A stretch of DNA of 64,000 bases. It comes from Phoronis australis. Taxonomy: Eukaryota > Phoronida > Phoronidae. Shown one piece after another: positions 23,701-35,364 of this stretch. How positions within the stretch are numbered: position 1 is the first letter of the stretch; the number at the start of each line of letters is the position of its first letter. The position numbers and the translations under genes are program-made. The stretch spans positions 1,717,766-1,781,765 of the forward strand of contig NMRA01000015.1 in NCBI GenBank assembly GCA_002633005.1, read 5' to 3'. The notes under the pieces were generated by a model. The model did no database searches. It saw only the letters and a list, made by a program, of their open reading frames with translations, and was not told the origin of the DNA.

Positions 23701-26700
23701 ATTTACCATTGTCACTTAAAATACAAAGGATAAGAATGTGATGACCTTGATTTGGAAGAGCTGATGAGCCTGAGAAGAAAGTTATGTTGTGATGACAAAT
23801 GTTCTTCAATTTGCTACAACAATCCTAAAATTGCCTTGTTTATATTTTTCAGAGGCTTAATTACCACATTGCCGGAAATGGTCAAAATTTTACCTTTTGT
23901 TGTTTGGCAACAGTTACACCTTACAAACCACGCTAAAAATAAAGTAAATTTTCCTGAAAAGTTATTTTTGTTGGAAAATTTTGACGTAACGAAATTTCAC
24001 CCGTCCACCATATTGTGTCCAACAAGCTGAAAAATTTTTACCCTAATACCAGAACCTGGGCCCGGTCTCCAATCTTTTTACTCGAAATGGAACTCGAAAT
24101 TAGGTTTGGCATTTTCTACTCTACTTTTGGGCGAACTCAAGATAAGTGTCTATTATTCTATGCTCGAGTACACAATAACTTACGTAGATAATTTATTGCC
24201 CTTAGTTCACAGTTTGTAAACCCAATATTAAAGCAGTAAGTTCGAGTTTGAACTCGAAATTTCGAGTTTTTACTCGAGTTTGTGGCACAGGGCAAACTTG
24301 AACTAGAAACTCCTATGCATAAACTATAATGTATTCGAGTACAGTCTGATAACTAATTGTCTTAAGTTCGCACAAAAGGAGCAGAGAAATTGCCAAAAAT
24401 AGTTTCGAGTTCGTTTCGAGTACAAAGATTAGAGACCGGACCCTGGTTTTTAACAACTGTTCAACAGTTTAACAGGCTGTATCAGCAAACAATAGTGATT
24501 TCCTGGCTACACTATTAACTATGAGTTGGGTTCCAGTGAGCTGTGGAGTATATCCTGTCGTGTGATAATATCTCATTGAACTTCAAACAGTTGAGCTTTC
24601 CAGGCTGTCTTCTTTCTGGTAGGTGGACACAGCTCTTGTATACTGTCCATGTGTGGTGACTGATCTTGGGGCAAAACTTGGAGATGTTTGTCATTTAATA
24701 AAATGTTGCTAACTCTAGTTAGCCTATTTTTCTCGATTGTGAATGTGAAGTTACAAGCACGTGCTACTTTGTGTTGCCTAATTTACGCGCATTTTAACGA
24801 TTTCAGGTTGTGAAAAGTTTGAAGATGTTCTTAGTGTGTTTCAAAAAAGCAAAGGAATGCTGGGAGAAATACTATCCGCCTTTGAAATGATGGACTTTGA
24901 GACTGTTAAAGTTGTTGTTGAAAACTTGAAAGTGTCCAGCCCACTGAGTGACTATCCATTTTATATCCTGATTGAGACTTCAGGCTCTAATGGTGCTCAC
25001 GATGAGGAGAAACTCAACAGTTTCCTGGAGCATGTTATGTCTGAAGGAGTAGTGAATGATGGACTGGTCTGTATGGACAATACACAGATGATGGTGAGTT
25101 TTCAATGTGACTGAATATATTGCTTCCCTCAACCAATGAGCTTAAGGCCTCAACATTCACAGTTCTTTTGCTTTTTGACAGGAAGTACAAGTAAACACTT
25201 GCTGGGAACATTGTATCAAAATTCTTACGTCTGCTGTAACAGTATAGGTTTACCTGGGGTACATGAGAATAAAAATAGGCTGCTACACCTTGTGAGAAAA
25301 GAATTTTACCCATGAGAAGTGAAAGCTGTTTAGTGACAATGGTCATGCACTGCCCATGATAGAGGATTGCCCATGCAGGCAAACTTTCCATCAACCAACT
25401 GTTGTATTCACACGTCCAGGCTTAGTGGATGGTGCATCTAAAATTCTTGCCTTCATTTGCTCATTCATCTGCAAACCCCAACTACAACAAACTAAAACAT
25501 TTGGAGAACCTAAACGTTTTAGGTGCACCATCTTAACATGGTGACAACTGAATGCATAAGATACAAGATCGTAAGCTTAAACATTCAACATCAAGGCATG
25601 TCCATGAAGAAACTGGCAGACCCAGTGACCATTCTCTAAACATGGAGACAGTCTTTGAAATTTTCTTTCACTGCACAATGATTTTAAAATAATATCATGA
25701 TTATTTTGTTACACAAAATTGCTCATTAAACAACTAAAACATGTCAGGCAGATGTATGTTGATTTCAGAAAATCTGGAGTCTACGTGATCTAGTTGCTGA
25801 GGCAATGTTCCATGATGGCCACATCTATTTGTATGACATTTCTCTGCCACTGACTCACTTCTACCACCTAGTGGAAGATATGAGAGTGAGACTGTCTGGG
25901 AACTGCACGAGAATTGTGGGATATGGGCATGTTGGAGACGGTAAGTTGGTTTGAGACATGTTCAGTGGTCAGGCTCGTATCTGAAAAGTTTGGTGAAATC
26001 ATGCAAGTCTGTGCGAAAGATCCCCAAGTAGTTTAGGCAAAGCATTTGATTTCACTAATTTTCATTCACGAGTGACTGACTGGTTCAGGCTTTATCATCA
26101 TTGTGAATCTTGGACTGCCAATGGGATTGTGATGGGAAGGAGGGACTTCAAATGGGAAAGATGAACAAAAAATGTGACAAAAAAAACCTAAAACATGGGA
26201 TGAATACACCCCAAACATGTGATGGATGGGCCCAAAAATTAGGATGAATGTATGCAACAAAATGGAACAAAAGAGGGTTGGTAAGAGTTACAGACAATTA
26301 TTTTGCTTCAAAGATTTATGGATCTAGTGTTTTAACAACCATTTGGTCTTTAAAATGTCTCTTATAACAAAGTTTAGAACCCTTTTTAAGATAAATACAT
26401 ACTTGTTGAGACCACTTTCTATTGTACTGACTGTTGCTTTCTTAGTATTCATAGAAAGTGTGACTGCAATGCTGATGGTCATTCACTGTGGATTCTTTTT
26501 GTAGGCAACCTCCATTTCAATGTGTCCAGCCCTGAATACGACCCGGAACTACTGGGAAAAATAGAACCTTACATCTACGAATGGACTGCAAAGCACAGAG
26601 GAAGTATTTCTGCCGAACATGGGCTAGGATTTAAAAAGAAAGATTTCATTCATTTCAATAAATCACCAGCAGTAGTTAACATAATGAAACAGATGAAATG

Positions 26701-26755
26701 TCTTTTAGACCCCAAAGGTATTTTAAATCCATATAAAGTGTTTCCTGGTAGTTGA
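17794..26755 (+). CDS. D-2-hydroxyglutarate dehydrogenase-like, tandem copy B (7 coding exons)
   Basis: This is a complete paralogue of copy A. Coding exons are 17794-18079, 21318-21515, 22042-22235, 23072-23240, 24807-25093, 25769-25940 and 26505-26755. Exons 2-6 have exactly the same lengths as in copy A, and exons 1 and 7 differ by one codon in opposite directions, so the protein is again 518 aa. [12 protein letters not shown], the FAD-domain [21 protein letters not shown] and SAEHGLGF are intact. Key difference: the segment that reads DGYCYKYD in A reads DGHIYLYD here, so the residue equal to human Lys401, reported to hold the substrate carboxylate, is Leu399 (codon TTG at 25848-25850). 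The Arg386 equivalent is kept (Arg384). The N-terminus is rich in Arg/Lys and is probably a matrix signal. An upstream ATG at 17787 is out of frame. It is probably expressed and folded, but its substrate may differ from D-2-hydroxyglutarate. Confidence 0.93.
18557..18692 (+). repeat. Short interspersed element S1, copy 2 (intron 1 of D2HGDH B)
   Basis: It begins GGGGCGAATACAGGATTTTG, passes through a poly-G run with one N (18590-18603), and ends CCCTAAATCCGCCACTGC. It is the same family as 21087-21239 in this same intron and 12894-13087. The poly-G explains the unresolved base. Confidence 0.7.
19873..20300. repeat. Tandem repeat, about 170-bp unit, three copies (intron 1 of D2HGDH B)
   Basis: Three units each start with TTCTTTCCA(A/G)GAATCGTCAT or TTCCAAGGATCGTCATG and continue through AAATGC..GAAA, a TTGTTGTTC(T/A)CAATGC block and AAAGAAT(T/C)GTTATC. 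The starts are near 19885, 20041 and 20219. The short open frames across it are by-products. It has diverged moderately and lies in an intron. Confidence 0.75.
21087..21239 (+). repeat. Short interspersed element S1, copy 3 (intron 1 of D2HGDH B)
   Basis: It begins GGGGCGGATTCAGGATTTTG and ends CCTCTAAATCCGCCACTG. The GGCGGAT start and ATCCGCC end are inverse to each other, a short terminal inverted repeat. It is closest to the copy at 18557. Confidence 0.7.
24058..24446. mobile_element. MITE-like element M2, copy 1 (intron 4 of D2HGDH B)
   Basis: This non-coding element is about 390 bp with imperfect terminal inverted repeats of about 45 bp. The left end reads GGTCTCCAATCTTTTTACTC and the right end is its inverse, GAGTACAAAGATTAGAGACC. 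Several internal CTCGAAA/TTTCGAG blocks repeat in both orientations. A worn relative is at 50107-50457. Confidence 0.7.
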
Positions 26756-26800
26756 TGTTAAGTGCAATGTTTAAATCAAAATTTACTTACTGATTCTGCT

Positions 26801-26806
26801 AATAAA
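26801..26806 (+). terminator. Candidate polyadenylation signal for D2HGDH copy B
   Basis: AATAAA lies 46 bp after the stop codon, a normal position for a short 3'UTR. Confidence 0.6.
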
Positions 26807-28000
26807 AGTAACAAATTCTAGAATTGTGAGTTGTGTATCTTGTTCACAGTAACTGTCACATTAGCCCAGGTATAAATCTTACCCAAGATAAGAGTACACC
26901 CTAAATATTGCATTTTCTTGTAAATAGCTTAGGCACACATTTTTCACTTGTAGTCCACATCAAATCGGACTAACCTCTGTGGTTGATGCCTCGTAATTAA
27001 GAGGGTCATGGCAATGAAGGTGCCTTGGAATACAGACACCAACATCTTGCATTAATTGTAAGCATGTCAGGCAGAAAATGATCGACATTCTTGGACATTG
27101 GTTAGTACACCTCCTTTTCCTGCACTTAATGGACTTTTGTAGACATTTGTAGAAGTTTATGACTGGGGTTATACACAGTGGGGCTGTCTATGGGGAATGC
27201 TCGCTGGTTCCCTACATGCCAAGCCAGCACGCAGATATCGCGCAATGGCACAAACTTTAGCATTGGTTGATGAAACCTCAGCAGTCATTGGTTAGCTTTA
27301 CAACACCATGAAAAAATGGCGGACTGTGAACGATTTTTAGCCTGGTCATGCAAGAGGCGTCACAGCAACTATTTCGTTTCTGCAGTGCAGTTTAATAGCC
27401 GCTTGCTTGAAGCACATACGTGTACAATAAACACATATCTGGCCGATTTAACCAGTGTGTTATTCATACAGTATGAATACAGGAAAGTATTGTAAACAAA
27501 AGTCATCGACAGTAGAAAGATGCACTCCGAAAAGGCGCAATCACAATTTCTAGGATTCACATTTCCTGAACATAAATTTTTAGCACGGATTTGTCTGTAC
27601 AACAGACCACATTTACACTTCAGTCCATCAGTCATGCCAGTTTTTTTGCGTAAAGCGCTGCCTGTTGAGAATTTGACTAGCCAATCAGAAACGCCGGTGT
27701 AAAAAAAATTTCCCAAGGAAAATTAAAAGATACCTGTATGCTGGCTACTGACCACCTATCGGCACGCAGGGAACCAGTGAGTGGGGAAAGGTGCCAGTAC
27801 ATTCTATGGGGTTGTACACAAATGGGACTGTCTATGGGGGGGAGGGGAAGATGCCTGTACATGGGGTTGTACCGGCACATTGCATGATTCAACCATAAGC
27901 ACACATCTGTAATTACACAATTCCCACATAGCAAGCCCATGGGAGTATACAACAACAAATAGGGAAAATGAAATAAAAATGGGAAATTATTTTTGAACAT
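26807..28000. other. Intergenic region between convergent D2HGDH B and ING
   Basis: No gene is recognised. Two partly similar stretches at 27176-27260 and 27745-27870 share TATGGGG, GTTCCCT and GGCACGCAG-like words and may be repeats. Confidence 0.35.
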
Positions 28001-30226
28001 TTTATTATCTAAAACACTATACGCTATAACAGAAGTGCAATGAATCTCAATAGCTCCACTGTGAATAACATTTTTTTTAACTATAAAAATAATTTTAATC
28101 TAAGGCTTCATTCATCACTCTGCCAATGCTTGTCACTGTTAAAACATGTCTCAATAATAAAATGCCCAAAGTTAAAAAGATTTAGATTGCTAGCCGTATC
28201 AAGTTCAAAATAAATATTGTTTTAAGAGGGAATGAAAAATCTTTAGAAAACCTGTGTATTTCCAAACTCAGTCAACAGTGACGGTTTAAATTGAAGACAA
28301 TGATCACAATAAATTGAGCGTCCACCAGACAACAATTCAAATACTAAAAAGTAAGGCATCAACAATACTAAAATTTACCTTAAATAAAACATAATGTAAC
28401 AGCTGAACAATAGTTACTCTGCTTGTTTTTTTTCCTACAAATCTGATTTATAATTTTTGGAGGTTTTGAATCGTGAATTTCCTTGAATTGCAACTGATCA
28501 CATTACACTATTTTCTACGGTCAAAACAAGAGAGCAATTTTAACAAAACCACACAACAGTACAAAAATCACGAAAGCACCGTCAGACATTACGCATACAA
28601 CATGCGGTCACAGTCACAATTTCTCTATCATTTTATAGCCTAATCTACCGTGACCTGACCATAGCTTATCACATACATATTGTATTCAGCTCATGCACAA
28701 AACTAGTCAATGTTAACAACAGAACAATTCCAACTACATAACAGACAAGAAACAATGCCAACTAAGGCCAACAGAATCACCGATCATGTGATTTAATCAA
28801 AAGTTAGCCTAACCTGCACATTTAGCTCTGGGGCTCATTCAACAATGCCAGTCATTTGTGAGTGAAAGCTTGTAAGATTATGCCTTGCTTGAAATGTATG
28901 GCGATAATGCGCGCTTCTGTCGTCTCATAAAGCAATACACTAACCATATTGAAGGGATCCTGAACTAGTTTAAACAAAAGCAACACGGTGTTGATATGCG
29001 CCCAGCGTGTGTATCTCAAACGGCAAAGTTATAAGGGGTGCTTGTTTTTCTCAAAAACATTGACTGAACAACATTAGTGAAATTGGAATTGAGTCCACAG
29101 GAGGCAGTGCTAGTCATCCAAAAATTAGCGAATGCAATCCTGGTAGATATTGAGTTTATGACAAAGAAAACTAAGATTATCACTCATAGTCATGGCAGCA
29201 GCCAGATCTATCCAATAATCGATGGGAATAATTGCTCACCTTCATCGAAACTCATTTGCTATCATAATTCTTTTAAGGGGTTCGACAAATGGACAGTAAA
29301 CTAACTAATAAAACTGCCACTAGAGGAATGACAGTGATCAAAACTTAAAAAAATGTCAGCCACAATTCCATGCAACAGAAACACATTCAACAAAAATCGT
29401 TTTAATTCGTCAAACCATTTGGTCGATAGAAAGATGGATGCCAAAAACAGGCACTAAAATGGTGATATTAGCATTAGGGGGCGCAGACCATGCCAGTGCA
29501 AATGCTGTCTTGTTTAAAGAAACACATCTGTCAAATATGAAATTCAACCAAGGAACTCTTGGTATTTACAGGGGGCAGGCCTAAAAAGTAGTCACCACAA
29601 GGGGTGCACCAGTAGACAGATCTGCCCGATAGCCAACATAAGCCACGCTTTCCTTAACACACCTACAAAATTCCATGTCACAAGGGGGCATAGCAGTATT
29701 CCGATCGGTATGTCAGCCACAATGTCGTCAATAAGTCCTTAACTTCCTTGATTATGATTCTAAACCGTTTGGCAGATAGAGAGAAGAATGCAAAAAATAC
29801 AGACATCAAAATAATGAAATTGCCAACATGATGAAACTGTCCGAAAATTGTTAATGACATCTTATATATCAAGGGACTTGGGACTTTGGAGGTACAAAAG
29901 CAAACCAAAAAATAAAATAAAATTGCTACAGCAGTTGCTGAATTAGTCTGAAAGTTACCTTATCTATTGTCATGTTCATAGGACCACACCTGCATGAGGT
30001 TTAGAAGATGCAGCAGCAAACGGACACCCAGAGATGATGGCAATATGCACCCACACATCCATATGTGGGCGCATACACACATAAAAATGATTTGATAAAT
30101 AAGGCAACATAAAAGGCTTACAAATTCAAATTTTTGTTTGGCAAAAAGCTATGACAGATCAATCATGCATCTCCGCACTGCACACTTTCACCAGTCTCAA
30201 AATTGTGCGTACTTCGGTAGAGTGGC
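28001..30226 (-). other. Probable 3'UTR and flank of the ING gene
   Basis: No coding sequence is seen on either strand. A minus-strand AATAAA (plus-strand TTTATT) at 28001-28006 could end a long 3'UTR. Two similar blocks at about 29350-29470 and 29710-29830 (TGTCAGCCACAAT, then AAACC(A/G)TTTGG(T/C)(C/A)GATAGA) are a worn repeat. Confidence 0.35.
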
Positions 30227-33200
30227 TCATTTCTTCTTGCGTTCAGTTATACATTTTGGACAGAACCACTTCCCTTTGGGCTTTGTTGTAAGACCAACAC
30301 AAGGAAAGTGAAACCACTCTATAGGGCACTGAAAATAGAAGAAATAAAGACATTATGGTATACTATCCATCAATAATTGTTGAATACATTTACAGTTATT
30401 AGGATCTTGTGTCTTGAATCCTGGTCACATCGAAATTAGTTATTCTAATCAATAAAGTACTGTTTATTGGACATGTAAAATTTTCGAAAAAAGTGTTCTT
30501 TCTCAACAAACACTGCAGAATAGTGTGTAAACATAGAGACCAAATTTGACAAGTTGAAAGTGCTTTACAGATGTGCACTCTCAGTTGGAATGGGAGGAAG
30601 TTGATATTGACCCCAAACTCCACACAAACAATGTGCAAAACGTCATTCGATTGTGTCAAAAAATTTTGAAAACAATCTGACACAAGAAACCAAAATGAAG
30701 AGAAAATAAAACAGCTACAGTTATCCAGAAATTGAAAAAACATATACTCTAACCCATTATCACAGAGCCCTCACTCACCTGAGGGGAAAGGTGCTTGCAC
30801 CTTTTAAAAGGGGAACTTTCGTAGCCCTTTATCTAAGAGGGAAATTTTTTGACCTGATGGGAAAAACTTGAATGTTTTTGAGAGGAGAATGTGGCCAATA
30901 TTCGACCCAATATTGAGGGACAAAGAACCCTGTACCTACAGGTGGGCCCTCAACAAAAAACTCCACCTCTAAGAAGACACAGGTGAACAAGGGCCTTGGG
31001 AAGTGATCAACATCAGGAAAATATATTACTGACAGATTTAAACAGTACAAGAAACTGTCTTCATTTTTGTTGAGAATTTCACTAAATAAAAACTCACTAG
31101 TCCGTCATAATGTGTAAAAAGTCGAATTTCAAATTATTTTGGTAAAACCTCTCAGTGCAGTTGAAGATCACTTAACTTGGTGTTTTACACTTAATATGTA
31201 AGGCCCCTGTGAATTGAAAGTGATGTACAAGTAACTTACATCCATATTATCACAGCCAATCATTTCACCATATGACACCTGGTGGCAGAGACAGTATGTA
31301 GGTTCATTAGGGTCAACTGGCATATCCAGCACATCAGAGGGGTGAGTGATGGACAACGGAATAGCTGGTATGGTGTCTGTAACTGGGATCTCGGGTCTGA
31401 AAAATGACGATGATGTGATACATGACAAATGCAGCAATAGGTATCAAGTAAATTCTCAGCACATTGCTGAATTACAGACATTTGAGGATGGAAAACATGG
31501 TGACCACAGCAGCACAAAGTGGCAGATCCAGAACATCACAAAAAGGGGACTTGACTTCAACACCATAACGCTGAAGATTTTGTGACAGCCCAAACAACGG
31601 TGTGCTACTGTTTTTTCTTTTAAATTTTTAGCATAGCCGGATGGTGAGCTAATGCTAAATGTCTATGGCACAAGCTATTTACCAGTTACAACTCGACTGA
31701 TGGAGAAAGTGAGCATTTCCACGTTGACTGATGGAGAATGTGAACAGTTACTTACTCTGGCGGTGCTCCTTTCTTGTTCTTTTTCTTTCGAGGTATTTCA
31801 TCTTCAAACTCATCTTTCTGACTTTTCCTCTTTTTCTTTTCTGATTTGTCTAATCTTCCTTCTGTTGGAACACATTAAATTTTGAAATTATTCTCACAGC
31901 TCATGATTAAAACGCTGTCACGCCACCTGTTGTTAAGTATCAGGGACCTCAATACCTTGATTTAGCAGGGGCCGAATATCGACGCCATACCGCAAAAAAT
32001 AATATTTAAAAATTAAACAAATTTTCTCTCCTCAAGAAGCAGTCAAATGCTGTGTTGGCAAATTTAAATCCCACCCAATATATGGCTAAGTATTTATTTG
32101 GTATTCAAAATGACCATCACTTCAGCAAATGCCTCGCAGACAATGACAAGAATTGGCGATTTATAATAAAATCACAAAAAAATATTATGGACTTTATTCT
32201 TTACTAGTTTGGTCAAAGCTACTAGCATAAGAATATCAAAAATTACTTTTTGGTTGTAAAAATGATATCCCTTTAAAACACTTTTCAACTTTAAAACTAA
32301 AAAATATCACTTAGGTTTTTGAATTTACCGTTTCTACACTAGTGATAGATTATAACTTACTCTTTCCAACTTCAGGGGAGGTCCCTGACTTAGCATTCAT
32401 TGTTTTTTCCTTGAGTTCAGCTTCAAACCTTGCAAGGTCAGCATCAAGTTTACGGATATGTTTGTCCACCTGTAATGAAGATCACATGCGCGTAACATTA
32501 TGCACAGAAATGATGCTCTGCAGTGAATGTAATCCATGGAGATAATTTTCAGGTCAAAAACACTAGTTACACACTGGAACATCTCACAGGTAACATTACA
32601 TTATGCTGACATCCAACACACACACACAAGAATTTAAGCCATCGCATATAAAAACTGACTCTAGAAGTTACCCCAATACCAAACATAGACCCAGCAAAAG
32701 TAACATTCCGTATTCAACTCATGCCAGTGACGAGCAAGCAAACGAGTAGATAACCTTAAATGCTGATATCCAACACATACTAATACCCTCTCGAAGATAG
32801 CTCCATGTTATGCTAACTCAAGACACACCCTCCTGCTTCTATCTCTAAACTACGCCAAAATCTACCATACACACGACGAGATACCATCTCATACCCAAAA
32901 CAACTAAGAGCGTTTGCCATACTGCAGATAACTCTAACCACATTATGTTAAAATACCACTCGACAAACAAGTTTAGATATATATCATCTAATAGTCAAAA
33001 TAAGAGAATTTATTACTCATAAAAGGTACTTCTTCAGTAAATGAGATCCAATGCACACAACATTAAATACCATCTCCTAACCATCACAAGAGCATTTACC
33101 ATTTGGAAGCCTGCACGACATTAAATGATATCCAGTGAGCACAAAAATATACACTATATACCATCTCTTACCCACGATAAGAATATTTACCATTATGCAA

Positions 33201-35125
33201 GTAACTACAGGATACGATGTGTAATGTAAAAACCAGAGTATATTATTCCATCTTCTACCAACAAAAGTACTTACCAATCCAGGGCCCTTGTTCACTTAAG
33301 GGAAAATGGGCCTGTGCCTTCAACAAGAATTTGTTGGTTCACGGAAAAATACACCCCTGATTACTAACATAGCATCCCATCAGCAATCCCTCACATAACG
33401 GAAACTAACGGTATACAGGTGTGATTCTAAACTTCACCTCATGGAGAATTTTTAGGCCTGATCAGGGGAATTTCGTGTGATTTTTAAGTATTTCTCATAA
33501 AGAATAGAATGGTTATTTGACCCCAAAATTGAGGAATCGAATACCCTATAATCCTCTTCGTTAAAATGACACACAGACAAGAGTATTTACCATCTCATAA
33601 GTCTGCATGGCCAGCTGCACCTTGTCATCACCAAACTCTCGACTTTTTCCATACAGTTTGTACACACCTTCCAGGTGCTTTCTACGCTTCTCTGAAGACA
33701 TTGTCCTCACTCCATCCAGGTATTGGTCAGCTAACACATCTATTTCTTTCATCACATCTACAAATACACAACAACATCCTTTATCCTCCAAGAGATTGCA
33801 GAATATTGGTCAAAAATACGTGAAATATCAAATACGTTGTTTGTTTGAATATTTTGTTCATGAAAATGAGTCTAGACCAATTTCGTCCATTATGAGTATT
33901 GAATTGTGTTCATGCAGTTCGCTGTTGCTATACTGAAACATTGAAATAAAAGAATTGTTCCTTAAGAGAATAATCAATTTAAATGACGGTGATTTCAAAA
34001 TCTTTGCATTCAGTATTTAAGCATGCTCTCCATAATTTGCAAAATGTTCCTAAAACAATGATTGATGGTCCATATACCATGATGTGCACTATACCGAAAA
34101 CAAAGCAGATAACAAAATTGTGTCCACTGAAAATTCAAGTAAGATTTGTAAACTCAGTGAAGCAAATGGTCCTATTCTCACTCAATATTTTTAACAAGTT
34201 ACCACCTTGTGTCGTATTTCTGTTTAACAAACCTTGGGACCTTTGGTCAAGATCTCGCATCAAAGAAAAATTCCTCTGTAATTCACTTGGCAGACTTTCT
34301 AAACCTGAAAAATTCAAGCATGCAGTAGTTCAAGCAAACAATTTTGAACCCAGATGCAAGCATAACTCAGACCTTCCTGCAAATTTTGGCTTCACTTAAA
34401 AGTCCGGATTAGACTTGCCAAGAACACTATCTCTGAGTTTCTTACTTGACAATTTTTTGGGGGAAGATTAATATTGACATTGACAGGCATTGCTAGTGAT
34501 CAAGCTGAGAAAAGCTGATGAAAATATCAACAAACCAAAGAAAAAGTTCAAATCACATTGACTGATTCACCACACACCACGTAGAATGTAATTTTATTGT
34601 ATCAGTAAACAATACCCTATTGATATACAGCAAACAATACGCTATTGATACTCCAGCCACTAAGTCCGTCACCACCAGGCGTCACGCTCGGGGCCATCAT
34701 CTATCAAAGCATTGACACTTGACCGCGACGGCATTTTGGCGCAAAATTTAACTTGCAATCAGGGGCGTAGAAACCCCGGTCACAGTATATATATGGAGAA
34801 AGCATAAACTGCCAACAAAACTTAAGTCAAAGGGTTTAGTTTATTCAAACACCATTTGATACTGGTAACTTGAGTTGAGGATATTGGCATTAAAGTGAAA
34901 TTTGCGCCTTTTCGTCTTTTTTTCTCGGATATTTGAAAATTCTTCGACATCATCAGGACGAAAAAAGGCTATAATCAAAAGATCGGGCGACAAAAATACA
35001 CGAAATAAGTTTTCAATTTGTTAGTGGTTCAAACGATGTTGGGAATGGAGGGTTAAACTAGTGAGACTACGGACAAAAATGAACTTACTGTCAAGATAAT
35101 GCTCCAAATACATCGCAGCCGCCAT
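30227..35125 (-). CDS. ING5: ING4/ING5 family PHD-finger tumour suppressor homologue (7 coding exons)
   Basis: This is a chromatin reader. In other animals ING4/5 recruits the HBO1 (KAT7) acetyltransferase complex to H3K4me3 in the nucleus. Minus-strand coding exons, 5' to 3', are 35089-35125, 34233-34304, 33591-33757, 32361-32469, 31756-31861, 31240-31396 and 30227-30328 (750 nt, 249 aa; human ING4 249, ING5 240). It starts [13 protein letters not shown]. An N-terminal ING coiled-coil runs through [20 protein letters not shown] and [21 protein letters not shown] basic KKKRK / RKKKNKK stretch (nuclear localisation type) follows, then the linker [15 protein letters not shown] and a PHD finger with all eight zinc ligands: YCLC, GC, DC, H..C (WFHFPC) and CPKC. 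The protein ends TERKKK. The last four exons are separated by repeat-bearing introns. ING4 and ING5 split in vertebrates, so the assignment to one of them rests on the D2HGDH neighbour only. Confidence 0.95.
30780..30935 (-). repeat. Dispersed repeat family R3 (ING intron 6)
   Basis: The reverse complement resembles 42297-42420 and 48245-48315. It has a GGGCCCT / TTGTCCCTCAAT block, then a CGAATATTGGCC.CATTCTCCTCTC-like block with AAAAACATT. A further copy is at 33425-33560. It is non-coding and its class is unknown. Confidence 0.45.
33287..33560 (-). repeat. Dispersed repeat family R3 (ING intron 3)
   Basis: It shares GGGCCCTTGTTCAC, GACCCCAAAATTGAGG and GAATACCCT-type words with the other R3 copies, in the same orientation as 30780-30935. 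It lies just upstream of the exon 3 donor. Confidence 0.4.
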
Positions 35126-35364
35126 TTTATCGGTGTCACGTGATGTAAATATATAGGTCAACAAACGTCACTTCCTTGTTATGGTTTTGGAAGGTGACAT
35201 GTTGACGTTGCTGCGTTGCGTCATCTCTTCCAAAACCCTTCGTTTCTGCTCAGTGATGTAATTGTAACGTTTTACACATATTTCGTCAGACAGCAAACAT
35301 ATTGCAGAAAGTCTCTTCACGGAAGATTGCCCCGCTGTGGGCAGTTGCCTCGCGGGAAAGCGCG
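35126..35364. promoter_or_regulatory. Candidate bidirectional promoter shared by ING5 and PINK1
   Basis: The two start codons are 239 bp apart on opposite strands, so both 5'UTRs and promoters must fit here. Visible elements are a CACGTG E-box at 35137-35142 within GTCACGTGA, an ACTTCC (ETS-type) site at about 35170-35175, several CRE/ATF-like half sites (TGACGT near 35203, GCGTCA at 35218-35223), and a perfect 11-bp inverted repeat GGTTTTGGAAG (35183-35193) / CTTCCAAAACC (35227-35237) with a 33-bp spacer. No TATA box is evident. The role of each site is inference. Confidence 0.7.

Noticed and set aside
27369-28000. Minus-strand frames of 115 and 107 aa between D2HGDH B and ING
   Set aside because: No recognisable domain, no splice context, low-complexity start. 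Probably chance frames.
33983-34399. 138-aa plus-strand frame
   Set aside because: It overlaps ING exon 2 on the other strand and has no recognisable similarity. It is a shadow frame with intron sequence.
35302-35364. PINK1 start at the first in-frame ATG (35302)
   Set aside because: The second ATG (35365) aligns better with the known PINK1 N-terminus. The first cannot be excluded without cDNA.
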